From the NCBI GenBank assembly GCA_965218985.1, contig CBDCMP010000007.1, positions 1,240,001 through 1,304,000 of the forward strand: a stretch of DNA of 64,000 bases. The letters are read 5' to 3'. Positions within the stretch are counted from its first letter, which is position 1. Each line of letters opens with the position of its first letter. Below the pieces are notes generated by a model that worked only from the letters and a program-made list of their open reading frames with translations, was not told the origin of the DNA and ran no database searches. The position numbers and the translations under genes are program-made. This stretch comes from Pseudopedobacter sp965218985. Lineage in GTDB: Bacteria > Bacteroidota > Bacteroidia > Sphingobacteriales > Sphingobacteriaceae. Below are positions 17,110 to 25,594 of the stretch, in pieces.

Positions 17110-18780
17110 TTAATATCCGCTATTCTGAGACATCACTTTATCCAAATTAGCATTGATTACACTTTGTGGAATTGGCAAAAGGGTATCTCTAGCTGTGACT
17201 AATGCACTTGCATATCTGTTGTATAATTTGGTCCGTGACAGCCATTCTCCTGCCCTACGCAAAGCATATCTCCTATGCTCTTCGCTAAACAATTCTCTTG
17301 AACGCTCATCCAAGATAAAATCAATGGTTACTTGTGCAGCCGTAACTGATGATGCGGAGGACCTTGCTCTTAAAGTGGTCAGTGTAGTTGCCGCGCCATC
17401 TAAGTCTCCCAATCTAAATTGCGCTTCTGCTAAAATCAAATAGGTCTCACCTAATCTCAGGTATATCTGATCATTAAAAGTTGAGGTGTTCTGCACATCC
17501 GCCGGATCATCAGGAGCATTGTCCCACTTACGGATATTCGGCCAATTAGGTGCTGCAGTGGTATTAGGCATTGGCTCATCACAATCAATACTTAAAGTGA
17601 GTGAATCGTTTATAGTGCCCCCAGAATAAGCAGGACTTGCACAAGTGGCCACAGCTTTGGAGCCTGTGGGCAGTGATGATGGGTTATTGAATTTATAGGA
17701 GAACCTCCATGCGAATTTAGAGCCTCTATCATCTCCCGGCTGATACAGGGAGAATGCAAACTTAGTGGCGGCGAATCTTCCTAAGCCTCTGCCCCCATAC
17801 TCCTTCGAGAAGGTGATTGGACTTTTACCTCCCACTTTAATGGTGTTATACCTATTCACCCACCATCTTCTCATAATATTTGTCTCCGTACCTGTGGATA
17901 AATATTCATTTTGCATCACCCAAAGTGCTTCGGTGTTCCCTTCCTCACGATTAGAATTACCATCTAAAAACATATCAGTGAAAGGTGTTCCAGGATTGTT
18001 TTTATTGACACCATACCTGGCGGTGATTAATTTATAATTTGGATTGTTGATCACTGCCAATGCTTCGGTTTCAGCTTTTGCATATTCATGTGTTTCTAAA
18101 TATAGCTCGGCCAAATAATGTTGTGCCACGGCTTTACTGGCTCTACCTTGTGCCACCGGCAATTCTTCGCAGTTCGCCTCAGCAAATAACCAATCAGCTT
18201 CCATTGCCTTCCTTACTTCTGCAACAGGAGCTCGTTCATAATCGGTTATCACTTTAGTGGATTCTGTTAAACTCAAAGGAACAGGTCCATAAAGATTCAC
18301 TAAATGGCGATACGCCCAAGCTCTTATCAATCGGGTTTCGCCCACAATTTGATTTTTATCTTTATCCGTCCAGTCTACATCGGCTGTGGCTGCCCTGTCA
18401 ATTAAAGTATTGGCAGAATTGATCACTTTGTATAAATAGGTAAATAAGGAAGTCACATAACCGGCGGTCGGATTTAACCTTACTCCAAAGTCGTTAAAAA
18501 CCTGATCTCCATTTGTGCCCGGGTATAAACTATAAGCATTATCCACACCAATTAAGGCTGCGGTCAATGGTAAGCTATTAGAGGGGCCTTCTATCCCTGT
18601 GCGCTCTTGTCTCCACAATGCATATAGTCCATTTAAGCCAGATTGAAATCCGTCTTTACTCACATATAAATTATCCGCGGCAATGATGCCTAATGGATCT
18701 TCTTCCAAAAAGTTTTTCTTACAACCGAATTGTAGTAAAAGGAAAATTGACAAAAACGAAATTTTTAATATTTTACTCAT
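17110..18780 (-). CDS. SusD/RagB-like glycan-binding lipoprotein (PUL 1)
   Basis: 556 aa with a lipobox (L-Q-F-G-C at residues 16-20) followed by K-K-N-F-L-E-E-D-P-L-G. TPR-like SusD features include R-L-I-R-A-W-A-Y-R-H-L-V-N-L-Y-G-P-V-P-L near 130-150, Y-L-I-L-A-E-A-Q-F-R-L-G and the C-terminal R-S-R-E-L-F-S-E-E-H-R-R-Y block. It caps the SusC transporter, whose gene ends 9 bp upstream, and captures the oligosaccharide at the cell surface. Ligand specificity is not predictable from the sequence. Confidence 0.95.
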   Translation of the reverse strand: MSKILKISFLSIFLLLQFGCKKNFLEEDPLGIIAADNLYVSKDGFQSGLNGLYALWRQERTGIEGPSNSLPLTAALIGVDNAYSLYPGTNGDQVFNDFGVRLNPTAGYVTSLFTYLYKVINSANTLIDRAATADVDWTDKDKNQIVGETRLIRAWAYRHLVNLYGPVPLSLTESTKVITDYERAPVAEVRKAMEADWLFAEANCEELPVAQGRASKAVAQHYLAELYLETHEYAKAETEALAVINNPNYKLITARYGVNKNNPGTPFTDMFLDGNSNREEGNTEALWVMQNEYLSTGTETNIMRRWWVNRYNTIKVGGKSPITFSKEYGGRGLGRFAATKFAFSLYQPGDDRGSKFAWRFSYKFNNPSSLPTGSKAVATCASPAYSGGTINDSLTLSIDCDEPMPNTTAAPNWPNIRKWDNAPDDPADVQNTSTFNDQIYLRLGETYLILAEAQFRLGDLDGAATTLTTLRARSSASSVTAAQVTIDFILDERSRELFSEEHRRYALRRAGEWLSRTKLYNRYASALVTARDTLLPIPQSVINANLDKVMSQNSGY

Positions 18781-18789
18781 GATATTGAA

Positions 18790-21750
18790 TTATAAAGTAA
18801 GTGTTAAACCAAAAATGACCTCTCGCTGCAAAGGTAAACCATACTGATTGGTGAACTCAGGATCCAGTGCCCCAAATTTTGTGAAAGTGGCCAGATTTCT
18901 ACCGGAAGCGTAAACTTTCAATCCTGATATTTTAGCTCTTTCCAATAATTTTGAAGGAAGATTATATGCCAAAGAAACGTCTTTTAGTCTGGCGAAACTG
19001 GCATCCTCATAAAAAGAAACTCCCAATTTATTGGCATTGGCATCATTTGCAAAATGAGTTCCATTGGGGTTTGTTGCAGAAAACCAATTCTTTAAAGTGG
19101 TATTTCTTCTGGTGTCCGAAAAAACAGCGTCACTTAAGTAAGGGTTTTGCTTAAGCATCCCGGTTGCTCCTTGAAAGAAAACCAATAGACTGAAATCTTT
19201 GTAGTTGAAGGTATTGGTGAAACCGAAGATAAATTTAGGATCTTCCTGACCCAATATGGTGCGGTCTAAAGTAGTGCTTATGGTTCCATCGCCATCCACA
19301 TCTTTAATCTTCACGTATCCAGGCTTTGCTGTTGGTTGTAAACCATCTGCTGCAATTTCGGCATCTGTTCTGTAAATACCATCGTACTGTAAACTATAAA
19401 ACACATCAATAGGCTGCCCAATAAACCATCTGTTACCTAAATCATCTTTTCCGTCTCCATACAAGTCGACAATTTTATTGCTATTATGAGAGAGGTTTAA
19501 GTTGGTGTTCCACTTAAAGTTTTTACTATCTATATTTACGGTGGTCAAACCTAACTCAATACCATTATTTGCGGTTTTACCAATGTTTTGAATCACGCTT
19601 GGAATACCTTGAACTGGGGATATGGTCCTTTTCAACAGCAAATCGCTTGTCTTGGCATTATAATAATCTAAATTTCCTTGAATTCGGTTGTTGAATAATC
19701 CAAAATCAAGACCTAAAGAGAAAGATTTTGTGGATTCCCACCCTAGCTCAGCATTGGCCAGTTTATTTGGTGCATAACCTTGCAAAACATTGGTATTGCT
19801 TAAATAAGGCAGCGTTTCTAAAGTAGCTAAAGAACTATAAGGGCTAACTGCCTGGTTTCCATTCTCTCCATAAGAACCTCTCAGTTTCATATTATTGATG
19901 AAACTCAGATTCTTCATGAAACTCTCTTTATAAATATTCCATGCCAATGCCACTGAAGGGAAAACTCCATATTTTGTGTTTTTCCCAAAACCTGAAAACC
20001 CATCTCTTCTAGCAGTTAAGGTGATGAGGTATCTACCATCATAACCATAATTCAAGCGCCCCATCTGAGACAATAAATTTGATTTTGAATTTACCGATGA
20101 CGGCTCTAACAATTGTGCGGTCTCCATCTGATAATTCGTCAACACATCATTAGGAAATCCTCTTCCATATAACTGGTCTCTATCAAAATCAACACTTTGA
20201 CTACTATATAAAGCTGTAAAGTTGATGCTGTTCTTTTTAAAAGTTTTGGAGTAGTTCAAAATATTCTCTACAGTGAAATTTCTATTCACTGCGTTGTAGT
20301 TTTCAGCATAACCATTTCTTTCAAAACCCAAGGCCACATCTCTTCCATAATAGGTTTTACGTTCTATGTTCCCATATTCCACGCCTGTATTCAACTTATA
20401 AGATAATCCTTTCAAAAAGGGAAAATCGATATTGACACTGTTGGCTGTAAAGATTTTATAATTGCTGTCTTTATTTCTCACTAATGTGTTTCCTAAGGGA
20501 TTACCAGCTTGATGAACATCTTCATAAGCATAAACGGCATAGGTTCCATCAGTATTAAAAGGTTCTGTGAGAGGATTAAAAAAATCTGCTCCTCCCCCTG
20601 TTGAGGCTACGTCATTAAATTGAGCAGGCATTCCGTCTCTATTCTGAAAAGAGACTTGTGAGTTGGAAGCAATGGTCAACCAAGGGGTTACATTGATGGT
20701 GAGATTTGGTTTTAAAGAATACCTTTTATATTCATCGTTCACAGTTACCCCTTTAGAATTTAAATAAGTGCCCCCTATATAATAGCTGGCCTTATCTGTT
20801 CCGCCATTCACAGATATGGAATGTTGTGATTTTGCTCCATTTTGGGTGGCCAGCTCATACCAGTCAACTCCGGTGCCGGCGTCAAAAACTCTTTGCTCCT
20901 GATCTGAAACCGTATTCACCGCATTTAATCTGGTGGTTTTAAATTGATAAAACTCTGCACCAGTCATTAAATTTGGTTTGTTCACTAAGGTTTGAGTTCC
21001 GTAAAAACCATCGTAAGTGATGGTCACTTTTCCATTCTTGCCTCTTTTGCTGGTAACAAGAATCACTCCATTGGCTCCTCTTGAACCGTAAATTGCTGCT
21101 GCGGAAGCATCTTTCAACACTTCGATAGATGCGATATCGTTCGGATTGATTTCTGAAATCCCACCTTCGTATGGAATGCCATCGTATATAACCAAAGGTC
21201 CATTGCTTGCCGTGATAGAATTCCTTCCTCTCAACAGAATCTCTACGTTATTACCTTCGGCACCTCCGCCATTGGTATTGATTTGCAAACCAGGAATAGA
21301 ACCCTGCAAAGCCTGAGCAATATTGGTGTTTGGTAATTGCTCTAATCTGTCTTTTGGGATTGAAGCCACAGCTCCGGTAACGTCACTCCTTTTTTGAGTT
21401 CCATATCCCACCACTACCACTTCATTTAAAGAATTAATTGTTTCATCTAAAGAAATGTTAATAGCCGTTCCATCAATTGGTTGTGGAACTTCCTTAGTGG
21501 TGAAACCAAGGTATGAGAAAACCAAAGCACCATTGGTTATGGCGGTTAGGCTAAATTCGCCGTTGGCATTGGTAAGTGTTGTGTTTTTCTCCCCTTTAAC
21601 ACTCACCGCAACCCCAATTAACGGCAAGCCGTCTTTTCCCGAGACAACTTTACCTTTTATTGTCCTGTCTTGAGCGGATAAATGCAGAGACAGCAATAAT
21701 AAGAACAGTGATAAAAACACTGGTGCCCACAATTTGTAAACTAGTTTCAT
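18790..21750 (-). CDS. SusC/RagA TonB-dependent transporter (PUL 1)
   Basis: 986 aa. It has a signal peptide ending L-S-A-Q, a carboxypeptidase-regulatory-like domain (about 30-110), a TonB-box-like N-E-V-V-V-V-G-Y-G-T-Q, the plug domain with V-L-K-D-A-S-A-A-A-I-Y-G-S-R-G-A-N-G, and a 22-strand barrel ending in V-I-F-G-L-T-L-T-L. No STN domain precedes the plug, so it should not signal through an anti-sigma factor. It imports oligosaccharides with SusD. It heads an operon with SusD and the beta-helix gene; the esterase gene lies 100 bp upstream on the same strand. Confidence 0.96.
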   Translation of the reverse strand: MKLVYKLWAPVFLSLFLLLLSLHLSAQDRTIKGKVVSGKDGLPLIGVAVSVKGEKNTTLTNANGEFSLTAITNGALVFSYLGFTTKEVPQPIDGTAINISLDETINSLNEVVVVGYGTQKRSDVTGAVASIPKDRLEQLPNTNIAQALQGSIPGLQINTNGGGAEGNNVEILLRGRNSITASNGPLVIYDGIPYEGGISEINPNDIASIEVLKDASAAAIYGSRGANGVILVTSKRGKNGKVTITYDGFYGTQTLVNKPNLMTGAEFYQFKTTRLNAVNTVSDQEQRVFDAGTGVDWYELATQNGAKSQHSISVNGGTDKASYYIGGTYLNSKGVTVNDEYKRYSLKPNLTINVTPWLTIASNSQVSFQNRDGMPAQFNDVASTGGGADFFNPLTEPFNTDGTYAVYAYEDVHQAGNPLGNTLVRNKDSNYKIFTANSVNIDFPFLKGLSYKLNTGVEYGNIERKTYYGRDVALGFERNGYAENYNAVNRNFTVENILNYSKTFKKNSINFTALYSSQSVDFDRDQLYGRGFPNDVLTNYQMETAQLLEPSSVNSKSNLLSQMGRLNYGYDGRYLITLTARRDGFSGFGKNTKYGVFPSVALAWNIYKESFMKNLSFINNMKLRGSYGENGNQAVSPYSSLATLETLPYLSNTNVLQGYAPNKLANAELGWESTKSFSLGLDFGLFNNRIQGNLDYYNAKTSDLLLKRTISPVQGIPSVIQNIGKTANNGIELGLTTVNIDSKNFKWNTNLNLSHNSNKIVDLYGDGKDDLGNRWFIGQPIDVFYSLQYDGIYRTDAEIAADGLQPTAKPGYVKIKDVDGDGTISTTLDRTILGQEDPKFIFGFTNTFNYKDFSLLVFFQGATGMLKQNPYLSDAVFSDTRRNTTLKNWFSATNPNGTHFANDANANKLGVSFYEDASFARLKDVSLAYNLPSKLLERAKISGLKVYASGRNLATFTKFGALDPEFTNQYGLPLQREVIFGLTLTL

Positions 21751-21850
21751 AAAATAATTATTAGGTTAATTTAAATTGGTTCTATTTGTGAAGTCTCTCC
21801 ACGACTCATGATCATGAACAGACATCAAGCAAAAGCTTTTATTTAATCTT

Positions 21851-22624
21851 CTATTTGTCTTTTTGCAATAGCAACATTTTAGCTGCAAATCTCTTCCCAA
21901 ACTCAACAGCGGATGCTGCATCAAAATGTGTTTGATCTCCTTTATCCACCAGCCCTTCGGAGCTTACCACAGCTGTATGAGGCACTAATGATGGTAGCTC
22001 AGCCAGCTCCGTGTTTATATTATCGTATTGTGGATTATACCTCCCAAGCTCTCCTACCACAAAAGGTAAATTTTCATCTCCTGTCAGCTTTCTCAGTCTT
22101 GCAATCAATTCCATCAATTTAGGTAAATATGTTTTCGCTGATTCAGCTTTGCTGTCAGATTCTCCTTGATGCCATAATATTCCTTTCACTTTCCCAGTTT
22201 TCATTGCTGCCAATATTCTTTGCTCAGCATCATCATAAGGATGCTTTTTAGTGTTCTTATCAAAACCTCCTGGCACCCAAGAGTTGATGGAAGTTCCCCC
22301 AACAGCAGTTGGTACTAATCCTATTTTACTTTTTTTTGCTTCTTGTATGGCAACTCCAAAAGATAATCCCGGACCAACGGCTACTACACTTGGTTTATCA
22401 AAATGCAAAGGATTTTTTGCTGGTACCCATTTCAAATCTTCAGTGTACATGAAGACATGGTTGTTCTGAACTTTACTGTTTTCCTCTGTCAGAGGTCCAC
22501 GGCCTGACATATTAGACTGCCCCATTAAAATGTAAACATCCAATTTTGAAGCATTAGAATTAGATCTCTTACTGGCGCAACTAAATAAAAACACGATAAA
22601 GGAAAAGTAAAGCCATTTCTTCAT
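21851..22624 (-). CDS. SASA-type carbohydrate esterase lipoprotein
   Basis: 257 aa with a lipobox (L-F-S-C). The domain belongs to the sialate O-acetylesterase/CE6-like SGNH group: Y-I-L-M-G-Q-S-N-M-S-G-R-G gives the nucleophilic Ser, W-H-Q-G-E-S-D is the block III motif and K-G-D-Q-T-H-F-D the Asp/His block. It would remove acetyl or similar esters from the PUL 1 glycan before glycosidases act. It is the first gene of the minus-strand arm, divergent from the GH2 operon. Confidence 0.85.
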   Translation of the reverse strand: MKKWLYFSFIVFLFSCASKRSNSNASKLDVYILMGQSNMSGRGPLTEENSKVQNNHVFMYTEDLKWVPAKNPLHFDKPSVVAVGPGLSFGVAIQEAKKSKIGLVPTAVGGTSINSWVPGGFDKNTKKHPYDDAEQRILAAMKTGKVKGILWHQGESDSKAESAKTYLPKLMELIARLRKLTGDENLPFVVGELGRYNPQYDNINTELAELPSLVPHTAVVSSEGLVDKGDQTHFDAASAVEFGKRFAAKMLLLQKDK

Positions 22625-22940
22625 TCTGATTATTGATTTAAATTTTGAAAGCCTAAGTAAGATCTCTCTTTGTAATTGGTTAAGCTTTGAAAGCTTTTCA
22701 AATGTATCTCTCTTATTTATTTTTAACGCCTGCCAAATGATACATTTTAACAGGTTATTTTTTGCATGTATAAAACCAATTAGTTTTTAAACTTGCTAAC
22801 CTTAAAGCCTAGCCTTGTGATATGGATTAGTAACAAATAACAAGTGCTTTTGCAATTTATACACCCTAAGCTTAAGAAAAGTGTCACCTACCTTAGTGGG
22901 CAACCAACTATTTAACAATCCCTATAATTAAAACGTTGAT
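22625..22940. promoter_or_regulatory. Divergent promoter region of PUL 1
   Basis: This 316-bp gap separates the minus-strand esterase-SusC-SusD arm from the plus-strand GH2 operon, so it must hold both promoters. A perfect palindrome AAGCTTT-G-AAAGCTT lies at 22682-22696, 58 bp upstream of the esterase start, and is a candidate operator. I could not fix convincing -33/-7 elements. No open frame of note was seen. Confidence 0.4.
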
Positions 22941-25559
22941 ATGAAGATTTATAAATCATTCTTCCTTTTATTACTAATATCTCTTTGTAGCCTCTTCAGC
23001 TTTTCCCAAAACCAAAATTTAGCAAGTAATTTTAATGTGAGTTGGAAATTTCATTTAGGCGGTTTGGAATTTGCAGAAGTGAAGAATTATAATGACAGTT
23101 CATGGGAGGATGTGAACACACCACACACCTGGAATGCCAAAGACCCATTCAACGACGACTTAACTTATGTTAGGGGAATAGGTTGGTATAGAAAAACATT
23201 TAATTTAAATAATGCAGCTATCTTAAAGAATGCCACTCTTCATTTTAATGGAGTTTTTCAGGTGGCCGATGTCTACGTTAACGGGGCTTTTGTTGGCAGG
23301 CATAAAGGGGGTTACACCGCTTTTGAATTTGACATTTCGAAATTCTTGAATTCTGGCGAGAATTTTATAGCTGTTAAGGTGAACAATGCACAAGATCAAT
23401 TCATCCCACCACTATCAATAGGTTATGCGGGTTATGGAGGGATTTACAGGCCTGTTGAGCTAATATTTAAAGATAAAATTCACTTTAAAGGGAACGCATT
23501 CACCTCTGCTGGAGTTAAAATCACCACCCCTGGAGTTTCTGTGAAAAATGCTTCTGTGAATATAGAAGCTGAGATGATCAATGAATCGACAACCTCAGAG
23601 AATGTGACCATCATTCATCAAATTTTTAACACGAAACATCAATTGGTTAGCACCCTTAAAAAAAATCTCATGCTTGTTGCAGGACAATACACAACCGTCA
23701 CCCTGCAAACCAATATTGACAACCCTCAATTATGGTCTCCGGAGACGCCAAATTTATATACTGTTGAAAGCGAGATACGAGTGGGAGACAAAAAAATTGA
23801 CCATATAAAAAATCCTTTAGGATTACGTTGGTTCAGTTTTAGCCCAAGTGAGGGTTTTAGTCTAAATGGAAGAAAATATATCATTAAAGGAACCAATCGC
23901 CATCAGGATATGGAAGGGAAGGGAGATGCTCTAACCACCCAGGATCATCAAAATGATTTCAAGATGATCAAAAATATGGGATGTAACTTCGTCCGCTTAG
24001 CTCATTACCCCCAATCACAAGATGTTTTGAATTTAGCAGATAGTTTGGGTTTGTTGATTTGGGAGGAAGTGCCTGTGGTGAATTACATGAATATTGACCC
24101 AGAGTTTTTAACGAATAGCGAACACATGATCAAAGAAATGATTCATCAAAACTATAATCATCCGTCGGTGATTATTTGGGGTTCTATGAACGAGATTTTA
24201 CTGTGGAGCTCTACTGGTGAGCGTATTCAAAATCATGATGGAGAAAAAGAATATGTAAAACATGTTCAGCAATATGCAAGCAAGTTAGACAGTGTGGTTA
24301 GAGCGGAAGACCCCAGCCGTTACGATGTGATCGCCATGCACATGAGTAAAGAGTATGATGAATTCAATATTTCAGAAATCCCTAAAATAAGCGCTTTCAA
24401 TGTTTACAGCGGTTGGTATGGTGGTGAATTTGAAGAATATGGAGATTATATAAAGCGAAAACATCAAGAACATCCCAATGAAACACTTTTCATAAGCGAA
24501 TACGGCGCAGGTGCCGACAGCAGAATAAACACATCGGAACCTACCCGATTGGATTTTAGCGGACAATACCAGAGGATGTATCACGAATCCTATCTCAGGC
24601 AGACACGAGAAATGCCATGGCTATCTGGGACAGCCATTTGGAATGAATTTGATTTCTCTCAGCCCAACACAGGTGGCACCATTCCAAATCTGAATCAGAA
24701 AGGGCTCATCAACTGGAATAGGATTCCCAAAGACAGCTACTTTTTGTTTAAAGCCAATTGGAATCCTGAACCCATGATTTATATCGCTTCAAGAAATTGG
24801 AAGCAAAGAAGCGGGGATTTAAGTCGAGAGTCAGTAGTAGAAGTCTATTCAAATTTAAAGGAAGTCTCTATACAGCTTAACGGAAAGAAAATAGCGACAA
24901 AAACACCTGATGATGTTAAGAAAGTGGCTTACCAATTATCATTTAAGCAGGGTGATAACTTTATAAAAGTAACAGGATTTGATGGAAAAAAATTGATCTC
25001 AGATACATTGACCATCAATTTTAAACCCTCTTTTATTAAAGGCGATAATTTTAAGTCACTTCATGTCAATATAGGTTCGAAATGTCAATATCTTGATGCT
25101 GATGGAATCATCTGGACAGAAGATCAACCTTATAAAAAAGCAAGTTTTGGCTACAACGGGGGAGAGCATATGATGATGAATTTAAAGAAAGTGATTAGGT
25201 CGACAAAAGAAGCTCCATTATATTATTCATTTTTAGAAGGTCTCGAATCTTATCAAATTGATATCCCTGACGGGAAATATAGATTCACTTTAGGCTTTAT
25301 TGAACCAGAAAATATAAATAAGGGAGACCGGGTTTTTGAGGTGAGTGCAAATGGAAAATCCATCATCAAAAATCTGGACCTCACTGCCGAAGCTGGAGAA
25401 GCAAAAGCTTTACAAAAGACATTTTTGATAGTTATTAAAAACAACGAAGGCTTGAAGTTTAGTTTCAAAGCTATTAACGGAAAAACGCTATTGAGCAATT
25501 TAAGTGTAGAAAAAGTGCCTGAAAACACAGCTGTTTCCCTGCATAATATTAAAAATTGA
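22941..25559 (+). CDS. GH2 glycoside hydrolase with malectin-like tail
   Basis: 872 aa with a signal peptide (ends near F-S-F-S-Q). Order: sugar-binding jelly-roll, Ig-like domain, then the TIM barrel with acid/base Glu418 (W-G-S-M-N-E) and nucleophile Glu520 (I-S-E-Y-G-A-G-A-D). A C-terminal malectin-like domain follows (A-D-G-I-I-W-T-E-D-Q-P-Y is changed here to D-A-D-G-I-I-W-T-E-D-Q-P-Y near 715). GH2 enzymes act as beta-galactosidases, -glucuronidases or -mannosidases; the downstream uxuA makes a uronidase worth testing. First gene of a four-gene plus-strand operon. Confidence 0.92.
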   Translation: MKIYKSFFLLLLISLCSLFSFSQNQNLASNFNVSWKFHLGGLEFAEVKNYNDSSWEDVNTPHTWNAKDPFNDDLTYVRGIGWYRKTFNLNNAAILKNATLHFNGVFQVADVYVNGAFVGRHKGGYTAFEFDISKFLNSGENFIAVKVNNAQDQFIPPLSIGYAGYGGIYRPVELIFKDKIHFKGNAFTSAGVKITTPGVSVKNASVNIEAEMINESTTSENVTIIHQIFNTKHQLVSTLKKNLMLVAGQYTTVTLQTNIDNPQLWSPETPNLYTVESEIRVGDKKIDHIKNPLGLRWFSFSPSEGFSLNGRKYIIKGTNRHQDMEGKGDALTTQDHQNDFKMIKNMGCNFVRLAHYPQSQDVLNLADSLGLLIWEEVPVVNYMNIDPEFLTNSEHMIKEMIHQNYNHPSVIIWGSMNEILLWSSTGERIQNHDGEKEYVKHVQQYASKLDSVVRAEDPSRYDVIAMHMSKEYDEFNISEIPKISAFNVYSGWYGGEFEEYGDYIKRKHQEHPNETLFISEYGAGADSRINTSEPTRLDFSGQYQRMYHESYLRQTREMPWLSGTAIWNEFDFSQPNTGGTIPNLNQKGLINWNRIPKDSYFLFKANWNPEPMIYIASRNWKQRSGDLSRESVVEVYSNLKEVSIQLNGKKIATKTPDDVKKVAYQLSFKQGDNFIKVTGFDGKKLISDTLTINFKPSFIKGDNFKSLHVNIGSKCQYLDADGIIWTEDQPYKKASFGYNGGEHMMMNLKKVIRSTKEAPLYYSFLEGLESYQIDIPDGKYRFTLGFIEPENINKGDRVFEVSANGKSIIKNLDLTAEAGEAKALQKTFLIVIKNNEGLKFSFKAINGKTLLSNLSVEKVPENTAVSLHNIKN

Positions 25560-25594
25560 TGATGCAAAATTAAATATTCCATAAAAAATATAAG